Shown here piece by piece: positions 6,121 to 14,201 of a stretch of 43,303 nt of DNA. Location: contig JAIXPD010000019.1 of the NCBI GenBank assembly GCA_027486405.1, forward strand, positions 1 to 43,303, read 5' to 3'. Position 1 is the stretch's first letter, and the number at the start of each line of letters is the position of its first letter. Below the pieces are notes generated by a model. It saw nothing but the letters and a program-made list of their open reading frames with translations. It was not told where the DNA came from and did not search any database. A program made the position numbers and the translations under genes. Origin of the DNA: Azospirillum sp. (GTDB lineage: Bacteria > Pseudomonadota > Alphaproteobacteria > Azospirillales > Azospirillaceae).

Positions 6121-8081
6121 TGGCCGGGTCCAACACCGCCGTCGGGTCCAGCATGAACCTGCCCGACCTGACCGTGAACGACACGCTGGTCAAGCTGGTT
6201 GCTCTGCACGCCCGCGAGCATGGCAACGAGATCGCGCTGCGCGAGAAGGATTTCGGCATCTGGAAAACCTTCACCTGGAGCGAGGTGAACCAGCGTGTCC
6301 GTGCCTTCGCGCTGGGCCTGACCAAGCTGGGCGTGGTTCCGGGGGAGGTCGTGGCCCTGCTGGGCGACAACCGCCCGGATTGGATGATGGGCGAGGTCGC
6401 CACCCACGCGCTGCGCGGCCTGAGCCTGGGCATCTACCGCGACGCGCTGGACGAGGAGGTCGCCTACCTCATCACCTACGCCGACGTGAAGGTCGTCTTT
6501 GCCGAGGATGAGGAGCAGGTGGACAAGCTGCTCAACCTCGCCGAACGGCTGCCGACCTTGCAGCACATCATCTATTCCGACCCGCGCGGGATGCGCAAAT
6601 ACAGCGACCCGCGCCTGTTGCCCGCCGCCGATCTGGTGGCGATGGGCGAGGAGCTGCACCGCCAGCAACCCGCGCTGTACGACGCGATGGTCGCGGCGAC
6701 CAAGGGCGACGACGTCGCCATCCTCTGCACCACCTCGGGCACCACGTCGAACCCGAAGATGGCGATGCTGCAGGCGGGCAGCCTGATCCGCCACGTCGCC
6801 AGCTATCTGTCGGTCGATCCCAAGGGGCCGGAGGACGAGTATGTCTCCGTCCTGCCGATGTCCTGGATCATGGAACAGGTCTACGCCGTCGGCATGGGCA
6901 TCGTGTCGCGGATGCGCGTGAATTTCGTCGAGGAAGCCGAGACGATGATGCACGACTTCCGCGAAATCGGGCCGAGCTTCGTGCTCTTCGCCCCGCGCCT
7001 GTGGGAGGCCATCGCCGCCGACGTGCGCGCCCGCATGATGGACAGCTCTCCGTTCAAACAGAAGATGTTCGAACTTGGCATGAAGCTGGGGTTGGAGGCG
7101 CTGGCGCAGGGCAAGCGGTCCGCCGTGGCCGACTGGATCCTGTTCCGCGCCCTGCGCGACCGGTTGGGCTTCACCAATCTGAAATCGGCGGCCACCGGTG
7201 GTGCGGCGTTGGGGCCGGACACCTTCAAATTCTTCCAGGCGCTGGGCGTGCCGCTGCGCCAGATCTATGGCCAGACCGAAACGATGGGGGCCTACACCGT
7301 CCACCGCGCCGGGGATGTGGATTTCGACACCGTGGGCGTGCCGTTCGACGACGGCATCCAGGTCAAGGTCATCGACCCCGACCAGAACGGCGTCGGCGAG
7401 ATCGTCACCAGCCATCCCAACATGTTCGCCGGCTATTACCGCAACGAAAAGGCGACGATGGGCGACGTGCGCGACGGCTGGATGCACACCGGTGATGCCG
7501 GGTTCTTCGACAAGAAGGGCCATCTGGTCATCATCGACCGCATCAAGGACATCGCGACCACGGCCAAGGGCGACCGGTTCAGCCCGCAATACATCGAAAA
7601 CAAGCTGAAGTTCAGCCCCTACGTCGCCGAAGCGGTGATTTTGGGCGACAAGCGCGAATACCTCTCGGCGATGATCTGCATCCGCTTTTCCATCCTGTCG
7701 AAATGGGCGGAAAAGAACCGGATCGCCTTCACCACCTACGCCGACCTGTCGTCGCGCCCGGAGGTCTACGAACTGCTCCGCACCGAGGTGGAGCGGGTCA
7801 ACAAAACCCTGCCGGAGCACCAGCGCATCGCCAAATTCCTGCTGCTCTACAAGGAGCTGGACGCCGACGACGGCGAACTGACCCGCACCCGCAAGGTGCG
7901 CCGCAGCGTCATCGCCGACAAATACGGCTCGATCATCGAATCCATCTACGCCGGTCAGCCAAAGATCGACGTCGACACGATGATCACCTTCCAGGACGGC
8001 ACCAAGCAACGCATCCGCACCACCCTGACCGTCATCGACCTTGCGCCGACGACGGCCACGCGTCAGCCGGTCGCGGCGTGA
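6120..8081 (+). CDS. Long-chain-type acyl-CoA synthetase (AMP-forming)
   Basis: This enzyme activates a carboxylic acid to its CoA thioester through an acyl-adenylate. It has 653 aa. The adenylation motifs are intact: P-loop TSGTTSNPK, YGQTETMGAY, TGDAGFFDKKGHLVIIDRIKD, and a C-terminal subdomain ending GELTRTRKVRRSVIADKY with the expected Lys. The architecture is that of long-chain (FadD15-like) synthetases; the natural substrate is not readable. It sits between livG and livH with the start overlapping the livG stop (TGATG) and AAGGAGG 6 nt upstream, so synthesis is coupled to the transporter. A GTG one codon earlier is the only near alternative. The context says imported acid is activated at once, and that its thioester or adenylate may be what the HTH-ANL regulator detects. 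Confidence 0.9.
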   Translation: MAGSNTAVGSSMNLPDLTVNDTLVKLVALHAREHGNEIALREKDFGIWKTFTWSEVNQRVRAFALGLTKLGVVPGEVVALLGDNRPDWMMGEVATHALRGLSLGIYRDALDEEVAYLITYADVKVVFAEDEEQVDKLLNLAERLPTLQHIIYSDPRGMRKYSDPRLLPAADLVAMGEELHRQQPALYDAMVAATKGDDVAILCTTSGTTSNPKMAMLQAGSLIRHVASYLSVDPKGPEDEYVSVLPMSWIMEQVYAVGMGIVSRMRVNFVEEAETMMHDFREIGPSFVLFAPRLWEAIAADVRARMMDSSPFKQKMFELGMKLGLEALAQGKRSAVADWILFRALRDRLGFTNLKSAATGGAALGPDTFKFFQALGVPLRQIYGQTETMGAYTVHRAGDVDFDTVGVPFDDGIQVKVIDPDQNGVGEIVTSHPNMFAGYYRNEKATMGDVRDGWMHTGDAGFFDKKGHLVIIDRIKDIATTAKGDRFSPQYIENKLKFSPYVAEAVILGDKREYLSAMICIRFSILSKWAEKNRIAFTTYADLSSRPEVYELLRTEVERVNKTLPEHQRIAKFLLLYKELDADDGELTRTRKVRRSVIADKYGSIIESIYAGQPKIDVDTMITFQDGTKQRIRTTLTVIDLAPTTATRQPVAA

Positions 8082-8108
8082 GGAGCGCTGTGATGCAATG
8101 GCTGAAAG

Positions 8109-8213
8109 CCCCTCTCCCCCCCGGGGAGAGGATGGGTGAGGGGGTTCCGCCTGCCGGACGCTCCTCGCAACCGATCCCCCTCCCCCTAACCCTCTCCCCG
8201 GGTGGGAAAGGGA
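8109..8213. repeat. Intercistronic C/G-rich palindromic repeat, unit 1
   Basis: This is a roughly 105-bp unit with outer arms CCCTCTCCCC...GGGGAGAGG and ...CCCTCTCCCCGGGTGGGAAAGGG around a core containing CCGCCTGCCGGACGCTCCT. Closely similar units lie at 15446-15552 and 16808-16914. All three sit between same-direction genes of catabolic operons. It can fold into strong hairpins and may tune expression or mRNA stability between the synthetase and permease genes. No open frame is present. Confidence 0.75.
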
Positions 8214-8244
8214 ACAACCTGAGCAAACTCGGCGAGGCCACGCC

Positions 8245-9132
8245 ATGACCCTTCTGTTCCAACTTCTCGTCAACGGCCTGATCGTCGGCGCGCTGTACGG
8301 CGTGGTCGCCATGTCCTTCGTGCTGATCTACAAGGCCAGCCGCATCGTCAACTTCGCGCAGGGCGAATTCCTGCTGATCGGGGCCTGGACCTGCTGGTGG
8401 CTGTTGACGTCCTGGCAGTTGCCCTTCTGGATCGGCTTCCCGATCACGCTGGTGTTCATGCTGATCTTCGGCGTGGTGCTTCAGGTGGTCGTGCTGCGGC
8501 CGATGATCGGCGAACCGATCATCTCCGTCATCATGGTGACGATCGGCCTGTCCATCGTCTTCCAGGCGGCGATGAAATGGATGTTCGGCGTGTTCGCCAA
8601 GCCCTTTCCGCAGATCTTCGCCAGCCCGACCATGGACATCTTCGGGCTTCAGGTGCAGACGGTCTACGTCGTCTCGCTGGCCATCTCCATCCTGATCATG
8701 GCGGGCTTCGGCTGGTTCTTCAAATACTCGCGGTTGGGTCTGGCGATGCGCGCCACCGCCTTTGACCAGCAGGTGGCGCAGTCGCTGGGCATTTCGGTCC
8801 GCCAGATGTTCGCGATGAGCTGGGCGATCTCCGCCATGGTGTCGGCGGTGGCCGGTGTCACCGTGGGTGTGGTCAACGGCGTGTCGTCGGCCCTGTCCTT
8901 CTTCGGCATCAAGGTGTTTCCGGCGGTCATCCTGGGCGGTCTGGACAGCGTCATCGGCGCGGTTCTGGGCGGCCTGATCGTCGGGGTGCTGGAGAACATG
9001 GCCCATTATCTGGACAGCCAGTGGCTGAACTGGGGCAACATGTACGAAATCGCCCCCTTCTACGTCCTGATCGCCATCCTGATGGTGAAGCCGTACGGCC
9101 TGTTCGGCACCAAAGACATCGAGCGCGTGTGA
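8245..9132 (+). CDS. livH: HAAT ABC transporter permease, LivH-like
   Basis: This is an inner-membrane permease subunit of 295 aa with about eight hydrophobic segments. It opens with LLFQLLVNGLIVGALYGVVAMSFVLIYKASRIVNFAQGEFLLIGAW, the hallmark LivH start. The conserved FKYSRLGLAMRATAFDQQVAQSLGI loop contacts the ATPase, and GVVNGVSSALSFFGIKVFPAVILGGLDSVIGAVLGGLIVG is the LivH C-terminal signature. It pairs with the LivM-like protein 7 bp downstream to form the translocation path. The upstream gap of 163 bp holds the palindromic repeat. The transported molecule cannot be told from the sequence; family members carry branched amino acids, amides, urea or aromatic and short organic acids. Confidence 0.95.
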   Translation: MTLLFQLLVNGLIVGALYGVVAMSFVLIYKASRIVNFAQGEFLLIGAWTCWWLLTSWQLPFWIGFPITLVFMLIFGVVLQVVVLRPMIGEPIISVIMVTIGLSIVFQAAMKWMFGVFAKPFPQIFASPTMDIFGLQVQTVYVVSLAISILIMAGFGWFFKYSRLGLAMRATAFDQQVAQSLGISVRQMFAMSWAISAMVSAVAGVTVGVVNGVSSALSFFGIKVFPAVILGGLDSVIGAVLGGLIVGVLENMAHYLDSQWLNWGNMYEIAPFYVLIAILMVKPYGLFGTKDIERV

Positions 9133-9139
9133 GGCCCCC

Positions 9140-10213
9140 ATGGCGAACGTCAGCATCATTCCCAGTGGTGATTTCAAGACGTCCTACGGGACCGACACCA
9201 CGATTTTCCCGACCGTCACCAGCCGCAACTTTGCGATCCTGGGCGTGGTTCTTCTGTTGGCCTGCCCGGCCTTTCTGGATCGCTATTGGTTGAGCCTGCT
9301 GATCCAGATCGGCTATCTCGGCATCGCCGCGCTGGGCCTGAACATCCTGGTCGGCTTCACCGGCCAGATCTCCATCGGCCATTCCGCCTTCTTCGGCTTC
9401 GGGGCCTTCGCCTCGGCTTGGTTGAGCAACCGTTGGGGCATCCCGGTGGTGCTGGCCATCCCGCTGGCCGGGGTGATGACCACCGCCATCGGTCTGGTGT
9501 TCGGCATGCCCGCCGCCCGGTTGAAGGGGCTGTATCTGGCGATCGCCACCCTGGCCGCCCAATACATCCTTCAGGACTTCTTCGCCCGGGCCGATTGGTT
9601 CACCGGCGGCACCAACGGCATGATCGCCGAACCGCTGACCCTGTTCGGCTTCGCCTTCGACACCGACGAGCGGTATTTCTACGTCGTGCTGGTCGCCATG
9701 GTGATCATGTATCTGCTGGGCACCAACCTGATGCGGACGCGCGACGGCCGTGCCCTGGTGGCGGTGCGCGACCATTATCTCTCCGCCGAGATCATGGGCA
9801 TCAACCTGACCAAGTACCGGACGATGTCCTTCGGCATCTCCGCCTTCTACGCCGGGATTGGCGGCGCGCTCTACGCCCACTACCTGCAATTCGTGTCGGT
9901 CGAGGGCTTCACCATCGTCTTTTCGATCCAGTTCCTGGGCATGATCATCATCGGCGGCCTTGGTTCGATCATGGGCACGCTGATGGGAACCGCCTTCATG
10001 GTGCTGTTGCCGGAGGTGATGCAGATGGCCAGCAAGCTGGTCAGCGGGACCGCCATCGACGCCGCGCTGAACCTGAAGGACAACATCGCCTTCCTGCGCG
10101 AAATGTCGGTCGGCCTCGTCATCATCCTGTTCCTGGTGTTCGAACCCGATGGGCTGGCCCATCGCTGGAAGCAGATCAAGGCCTACTGGAAGCTCTACCC
10201 CTTCTCGCATTGA
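9140..10213 (+). CDS. livM: HAAT ABC transporter permease, LivM-like
   Basis: This is the second membrane permease (357 aa). An unusual polar N-terminal stretch of about 30 residues precedes the first membrane segment. Then follow LLIQIGYLGIAALGLNILVGFTGQISIGHSAFFGFGAFASAWL (LivM signature), GLYLAIATLAAQYILQDFF, the ATPase-contact loop TRDGRALVAVRDHYLSAEIMGINLTKYR and GGLGSIMGTLMGTAFMVLLPE. It ends in FEPDGLAHRWKQIKAYWKLYPFSH, a C-terminus common in LivM proteins. The start is 7 bp after livH. The next gene (binding protein) begins 40 bp later after a GGGAG Shine-Dalgarno. Confidence 0.95.
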   Translation: MANVSIIPSGDFKTSYGTDTTIFPTVTSRNFAILGVVLLLACPAFLDRYWLSLLIQIGYLGIAALGLNILVGFTGQISIGHSAFFGFGAFASAWLSNRWGIPVVLAIPLAGVMTTAIGLVFGMPAARLKGLYLAIATLAAQYILQDFFARADWFTGGTNGMIAEPLTLFGFAFDTDERYFYVVLVAMVIMYLLGTNLMRTRDGRALVAVRDHYLSAEIMGINLTKYRTMSFGISAFYAGIGGALYAHYLQFVSVEGFTIVFSIQFLGMIIIGGLGSIMGTLMGTAFMVLLPEVMQMASKLVSGTAIDAALNLKDNIAFLREMSVGLVIILFLVFEPDGLAHRWKQIKAYWKLYPFSH

Positions 10214-10253
10214 CACCCACGAACAAACAAAACGGATAGGGAGTAAACGCAAG

Positions 10254-11534
10254 ATGAGCATCAAGACCGCGCTCTACGCCTCCGCCGCCGTGCTGCTGGC
10301 GACCACCGTCACCGCCAGCGCCGACATCCCGGTCGGCCACCTCGCCGACCAGTCGGGCGGCACCTCGGACGTGGGCGTGCCCTACGCCCAGGGCGTGGCC
10401 GACGCGCTGGCCTATCTCAACGGCAAGGGCGGGGTGAACGGCGTCAAGATGGCGGTGGACACCGTCGATTACGGCTATCAGGCCCCGCGCGCCATCAGCC
10501 AATACAAGAAATGGTCGTCGGGCAGCGACAAGATCGCCGCCCTGCAGGGCTGGGGAACCGCCGACACCGAAGCGCTGACCGCCTTCGTCGGCAAGGATGA
10601 GATCCCGGCCTATTCCGGCTCCTACTCCGGCCACCTGACCGACCCGACCGGCAAGGGGCCGCACGGCTCCAAGCCCGCCCCCTACAATTTCTTCTACGGC
10701 CCGTCCTACTCCGACAGCCTGCGCGGCATGCTGACCTGGGCGGCGGAGGATTGGAAGAAGAAGGGCGGCAGCGGCAAGCCGAAATACGCCCACATGGGGG
10801 CCAACCACCCCTACCCCAACGCCCCCAAGGAGGCGGGCGAGCAGTTGGCCAAGGAACTCGGCTTTGAGGTTCTGCCGCCGATCCAGTTCGCGCTGACGCC
10901 GGGCGATTACACCGCCCAGTGTTTGACCCTGAAGGAATCCGGCGTCAACTACGCCTATCTCGGCAACACCGCCGGGTCGAACATCTCGGTGCTGAAGGCC
11001 TGCCAGACCGTCGGGGCGAAGGTCCAGTTCATGGGCAACGTCTGGGGCATGGACGAAAACGCGGCCAAGGCCGCCGGGGCGGCCGCCGATGGCGTGGTGT
11101 TCCCGATGCGCACCGCCGTCACCTGGGCGGGCAGCGCGCCGGGCATTGCGACGATGAAGGAGATTTCCAAGCTCTCCGACGCCGCCGGAACCGCGTATCG
11201 CCCGGTGCATTATCTGGCGGGTGTGTGCACCGCCTTCTACATGAAGGAAGCGATGGATTGGGCCGCCAAGAACGGCGGTGTCACCGGCCCGAACATCCGC
11301 AAGGCGATGTACCAGAAGAAGGATTGGGTTCCGACCGGTCTGGAAGGCGTGTGCATGCCCTCCACCTGGACCGAAACCGACCATCGCGGCATGACCTCCG
11401 TCAACATCTACCGCGCGTCGGTCGCGGCGGACACCGGGGCCAGCGTGGCCGATCTGGTGAAGACGGGGTCGATCAAGCTCGACAAGATCGCCACCGTCGA
11501 GGTCCCGCGCAAGCCGGAATGGCTGGGCTGGTAA
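10254..11534 (+). CDS. Periplasmic substrate-binding protein of the HAAT transporter (Peripla_BP_6 type)
   Basis: This secreted 426-aa protein captures the ligand and delivers it to the LivHM-like permease. Residues 1-23 (MSIKTALYASAAVLLATTV, then ASA) form a Sec signal peptide with likely cleavage after ASA, before DIPVGHLADQSG. There is no lipobox Cys. The type I fold is supported by GVPYAQGVADALAYLNGKGGVNG and YLAGVCTAFYMKEAMDWA. Four Cys residues in the mature part could form disulfides. It differs from leucine-binding LivK proteins and belongs with the group often found beside acyl-CoA ligases in Rhodospirillales and Rhizobiales, which suggests an organic acid ligand (inference). The ATG at 10254 has GGGAG upstream. 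A strong hairpin follows the stop. Confidence 0.92.
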   Translation: MSIKTALYASAAVLLATTVTASADIPVGHLADQSGGTSDVGVPYAQGVADALAYLNGKGGVNGVKMAVDTVDYGYQAPRAISQYKKWSSGSDKIAALQGWGTADTEALTAFVGKDEIPAYSGSYSGHLTDPTGKGPHGSKPAPYNFFYGPSYSDSLRGMLTWAAEDWKKKGGSGKPKYAHMGANHPYPNAPKEAGEQLAKELGFEVLPPIQFALTPGDYTAQCLTLKESGVNYAYLGNTAGSNISVLKACQTVGAKVQFMGNVWGMDENAAKAAGAAADGVVFPMRTAVTWAGSAPGIATMKEISKLSDAAGTAYRPVHYLAGVCTAFYMKEAMDWAAKNGGVTGPNIRKAMYQKKDWVPTGLEGVCMPSTWTETDHRGMTSVNIYRASVAADTGASVADLVKTGSIKLDKIATVEVPRKPEWLGW

Positions 11535-11549
11535 GCCCCGTTTGAACAC

Positions 11550-11584
11550 CCCCCTTCCGCGCCGCGCGCCGGTGCGGAAGGGGG
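11550..11584 (+). other. Stem-loop after the binding-protein gene
   Basis: CCCCCTTCCGC (11550-11560) pairs exactly with GCGGAAGGGGG (11574-11584) around a 13-nt loop. No T-tract follows directly, so it is more likely an mRNA-stabilising or attenuating hairpin that keeps the binding-protein message abundant than a full terminator. Such hairpins are known after binding-protein genes of other importers. Confidence 0.6.
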
Positions 11585-11616
11585 CGTTCCCCGCCTTTTT
11601 CCCTGTCAGGTGCCGC

Positions 11617-12474
11617 ATGCTGAACACCGCCACGGCCGATGGCCGCGCCCAGCCCGTCGCGGGCCATCCCGTCGCCGCCGCCAAGCGGCTGATGCTGTCC
11701 GTCAACAACATCGAAGTCGTCTACAACGACGTCATCCTCGTCCTGCGCGGGTTGAGCCTGGAGGTCCCGGAGGGGGAGATCGTCGCGCTGCTGGGGGCCA
11801 ACGGGGCCGGCAAATCCACCACGTTGAAAGCCATCTCCGGCCTGCTGAAGACCGAGGATGGCGAGGTGACGCGCGGCGACATCACCTTTGCCGGTGAACG
11901 GATCAACGGCATCGACCCCGACCAGATCGTGCGCAAGGGCATCTTCCAGGTGATGGAAGGCCGCCGCATCATCGCCGACATGACCTGTCTGGAGAATCTC
12001 CGCCTGGGGGCCTTCACCCGCCGCGACAACGGGGTGAAAGACGATCTGGACATGGTGTACCAGTATTTCCCCCGTCTGAAGGAGCGCACCGGCCTGGCCG
12101 GGTATCTGTCGGGCGGTGAGCAGCAGATGTTGGCCATCGGCCGCGCCATGATGGCCCGGCCCAAGCTGATCCTGATGGACGAGCCGAGCATGGGCCTGTC
12201 GCCGCTGATGGTGAAGGAGGTGTTCAGCATCATCCAGCAGATCAACAAGGATTTGGGCGTCACCATCCTGCTGGTGGAGCAGAACGCCCGCATGGCGCTG
12301 CAAGCCGCCACGCGCGGTTACATCATGGAAAACGGCAAGGTGGTGCTGGACGGGACCGCCGACGAGCTGCGCAACAACGAGGATGTGAAGGAATTCTACC
12401 TCGGCGGCGGCAACGAAGAGCGCAAGAGCTTCAAGAATTTGAAAAGCTTCAAGCGGCGCAAGCGCTGGATCTGA
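11617..12474 (+). CDS. livF: HAAT ABC transporter ATPase, LivF-like
   Basis: This second ATPase of the importer has 286 aa. It shows LSVNNIEVVYNDVILVLRGLSLEVPEGEIVALLGANGAGKST with Walker A, the LivF-type motif IFQVMEGRRIIADMTCLENLRLGAF, signature YLSGGEQQMLAIGRAMMARP, Walker B LILMDEPSMGLSP and the H-loop-region ILLVEQNARMAL. The core normally starts near residue 26 here. The ATG at 11617 is chosen because earlier codons overlap the stem-loop at 11550-11584; the ATG at 11692 is an alternative that would start directly at the conserved core. The basic C-terminal tail (RKSFKNLKSFKRRKRWI) is unusual for LivF and may be strain-specific. Confidence 0.92.
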   Translation: MLNTATADGRAQPVAGHPVAAAKRLMLSVNNIEVVYNDVILVLRGLSLEVPEGEIVALLGANGAGKSTTLKAISGLLKTEDGEVTRGDITFAGERINGIDPDQIVRKGIFQVMEGRRIIADMTCLENLRLGAFTRRDNGVKDDLDMVYQYFPRLKERTGLAGYLSGGEQQMLAIGRAMMARPKLILMDEPSMGLSPLMVKEVFSIIQQINKDLGVTILLVEQNARMALQAATRGYIMENGKVVLDGTADELRNNEDVKEFYLGGGNEERKSFKNLKSFKRRKRWI

Positions 12475-12546
12475 GCGGGGACGGGCGCGGTCCCGCGCCT
12501 TTCCCCCTCCCCCACGCCGCGTTTTGACACAACCAGACTCCGATCC

Positions 12547-12569
12547 CCCTTCCCTCCGGTGGGGAAGGG
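12547..12569. repeat. Short C/G-rich hairpin in the livF to PaaK-like gap
   Basis: CCCTTCCC (12547-12554) pairs with GGGAAGGG (12562-12569). It lies in the 140-bp gap before the PaaK-like gene, next to GGCCGGGGAGGGGG. In composition it resembles the larger palindromic units at 8109, 15446 and 16808, but it is shorter and diverged. Confidence 0.5.
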
Positions 12570-12614
12570 CCGGGGAGGGGGCTGCGCGGGCGACCCCTGA
12601 ACGGACGAACGACC

Positions 12615-13844
12615 ATGACCGATTTCTACGACGACCTCGAAACCCGTTCCTCCGACCAGCGCGAGGCCGCGCTGTTCGCGGCCCTGCCCGCCCATCTCGC
12701 CCACGCCAAAGCGTCCGCGCCGCATTTCGCCCGGATTCTGGCCGAGGTCGATCCCGCCGGAATCCGCGACCGCGCCGCCCTGGCGACGCTGCCGGTCACG
12801 CGCAAGGCCGATCTGATCGCCTTGCAGCAGGCCGAACCGCCCTTTGGCGGTTTGGCGGCGGTCGAGATCGGGCGGCTGGCCCGTGTCTTCGCCTCCCCCG
12901 GTCCGATTCACGACCCGGAACCGCACGGCAAGGATCCGTGGCGCAGCGCCCGCGCGCTCTACGCCTCCGGCTTCCGCGCGGGCGATCTGGCGCACAATTG
13001 CTTTGCCTATCATTTGACCCCCGCCGGGTCGATGTTCGAAACCGGCGCGCACGCCATCGGCTGCGCCGTCATCCCGGCCGGGACCGGCAACACCGAAACC
13101 CAGGCGCAGGTCATCGCCCATCTCAAGCCGCGCGGCTACATCGGAACCCCCGATTTCCTGAAGATCATCTTGGAAAAGGCCGACGCGCTGGGGCTGGACG
13201 GCTCGTCCATCCGCATCGGCAACGTGTCGGGCGGGCCGTATCTGCCGGACGCGCGCGCCTTCTACGAATCGCGCGGCATCGCCGTCTACCAGAGCTATGG
13301 GACCGCCGATCTTGGCATCGTCGCCTATGAAACCCAGGCCCGCGCCGGGTTGGTGGTGGATGAGGGCGCGATCATCGAAATCGTCCGCCCCGGCACCGGC
13401 GACCCGGTTCCCGAGGGCGAGGTGGGCGAGGTCGTCGTCACCATCTTCAACCCGGCCTACCCGTTGATCCGCTTCGCCACCGGCGATCTGTCGGCGGTGT
13501 TGCCGGGAACCAGCCCTTGCGGACGCACCAACATGCGGCTGAAGGGCTGGATGGGCCGCGCCGATCAGACCACCAAGGTCAAGGGCATGTTCGTCCATCC
13601 GGCCCAGATCGCCGAGGTGCTGCGCCGTCACCCGGCGGTGGCCAAGGCCCGGCTGGTGGTGGGGCGGCAGGACGCCAGCGACACCATGACCCTGCGCTGC
13701 GAGACCGGTGAGTCGAGCGAGGCTCTGGCCGCCGCCATCCGTGACAGCCTGACCGCCGTGACCAAGCTGAAGGGGGTGGTCGAGTTCGTCGCCCCCGGCG
13801 CGCTGCCCAACGACGGCAAGGTGATCGACGACGCGCGCGGCTGA
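12615..13844 (+). CDS. PaaK-like phenylacetate-CoA ligase family protein with altered P-loop
   Basis: This 409-aa adenylate-forming protein is related to phenylacetate-CoA ligase. Family features include ARALYASGFRAGD, HLKPRGYIGTPDFLKIILEKA, SYGTADLGIVAYET (PaaK has a similar YGLSE motif), LIRFATGDLSAV, MRLKGWMGRADQTTKVKGMFVHPAQI and a C-terminal domain with a Lys in PNDGKVIDDARG. The nucleotide loop read as SSGTTGKPT in PaaK is ASPGPIHDPE here (residues 93-102), so ATP handling may differ or be weak; related transporter-linked proteins may share this change, which I cannot check. It is the last gene of the livG operon. Possible roles are a second CoA ligase for a different side of the pathway or a binding protein for the acid. 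Substrate unknown. Confidence 0.82.
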   Translation: MTDFYDDLETRSSDQREAALFAALPAHLAHAKASAPHFARILAEVDPAGIRDRAALATLPVTRKADLIALQQAEPPFGGLAAVEIGRLARVFASPGPIHDPEPHGKDPWRSARALYASGFRAGDLAHNCFAYHLTPAGSMFETGAHAIGCAVIPAGTGNTETQAQVIAHLKPRGYIGTPDFLKIILEKADALGLDGSSIRIGNVSGGPYLPDARAFYESRGIAVYQSYGTADLGIVAYETQARAGLVVDEGAIIEIVRPGTGDPVPEGEVGEVVVTIFNPAYPLIRFATGDLSAVLPGTSPCGRTNMRLKGWMGRADQTTKVKGMFVHPAQIAEVLRRHPAVAKARLVVGRQDASDTMTLRCETGESSEALAAAIRDSLTAVTKLKGVVEFVAPGALPNDGKVIDDARG

Positions 13845-13890
13845 ACGCGGGCTGGGTGTCCCCCTCCCCCGCCCGCGCGGAGGAGGGTTC

Positions 13891-13917
13891 GGGTGGCGAC
13901 CCGCAAGGTCGCCACCC
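13891..13917 (+). other. Strong stem-loop after the PaaK-like gene
   Basis: GGGTGGCGACC pairs exactly with GGTCGCCACCC around the loop CGCAA. It lies 47 bp after the end of the PaaK-like gene and could end or protect the transporter operon transcript. There is no T-tract, so intrinsic termination is doubtful. Confidence 0.5.
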
Positions 13918-13954
13918 CGGTTCCACGATCAGCAGATATGCGGCGGTGACACAC

Positions 13955-14128
13955 CAGGGCAATCGGGCGAAGGCTTAAAATTCCTCTATTAGGACATTCG
14001 TCATCCCCGCGAAGGCGGGGATCCAGAGTTCACAGAGTGGATCTGACGGGAAAGCCTGGATCCCCGCCTTCGCGGGGATGACGGTAAATTCTTTATATAG
14101 GTTTATAAACCTTTAAGCGATTGCCCTG
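13955..14128. mobile_element. MITE-like element type B (174 bp, 10-bp target duplication)
   Basis: This element has the same terminal inverted repeat as type A: CAGGGCAATCG (13955-13965) and CGATTGCCCTG (14118-14128). It is flanked by exact 10-bp copies GGTGACACAC (13945-13954 and 14129-14138). The interior is unrelated to type A. It carries a perfect 27-bp inverted repeat (13999-14025 with 14057-14083) built on GTCATCCCCGCGAAGG, a palindrome type that is widely scattered in proteobacterial genomes, set in AT-rich flanks. It has no coding capacity. With the hairpin before it and the inverted repeats after it, it makes up the 404-bp gene-free gap between the PaaK-like gene and liuA. Confidence 0.88.
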
Positions 14129-14162
14129 GGTGACACACCGTCGGGGCTTGCCACACGCATCG

Positions 14163-14180
14163 CCATACGGTAACGTATGG
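14163..14180. promoter_or_regulatory. Inverted repeat upstream of the liu operon (operator candidate 1)
   Basis: CCATACGGTAACGTATGG has perfect 7-bp arms around GTAA. It is placed 69 bp before the liuA start. MerR-type LiuR regulators of leucine and isovalerate catabolism in proteobacteria bind palindromes with ACG/CGT-rich arms in this position, which makes this a reasonable LiuR-like site. The regulator itself is not in the window, so this is inference. Confidence 0.5.
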
Positions 14181-14201
14181 TCAAGCCGCTGATGATAGGG
14201 T

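Noticed and set aside
13999..14083. CRISPR or intrinsic terminator reading of the long palindrome in the type B element
   Set aside because: There is only one inverted pair, no spacer-repeat array and no T-tract. Paired ends and the target duplication mark it as part of a mobile element.
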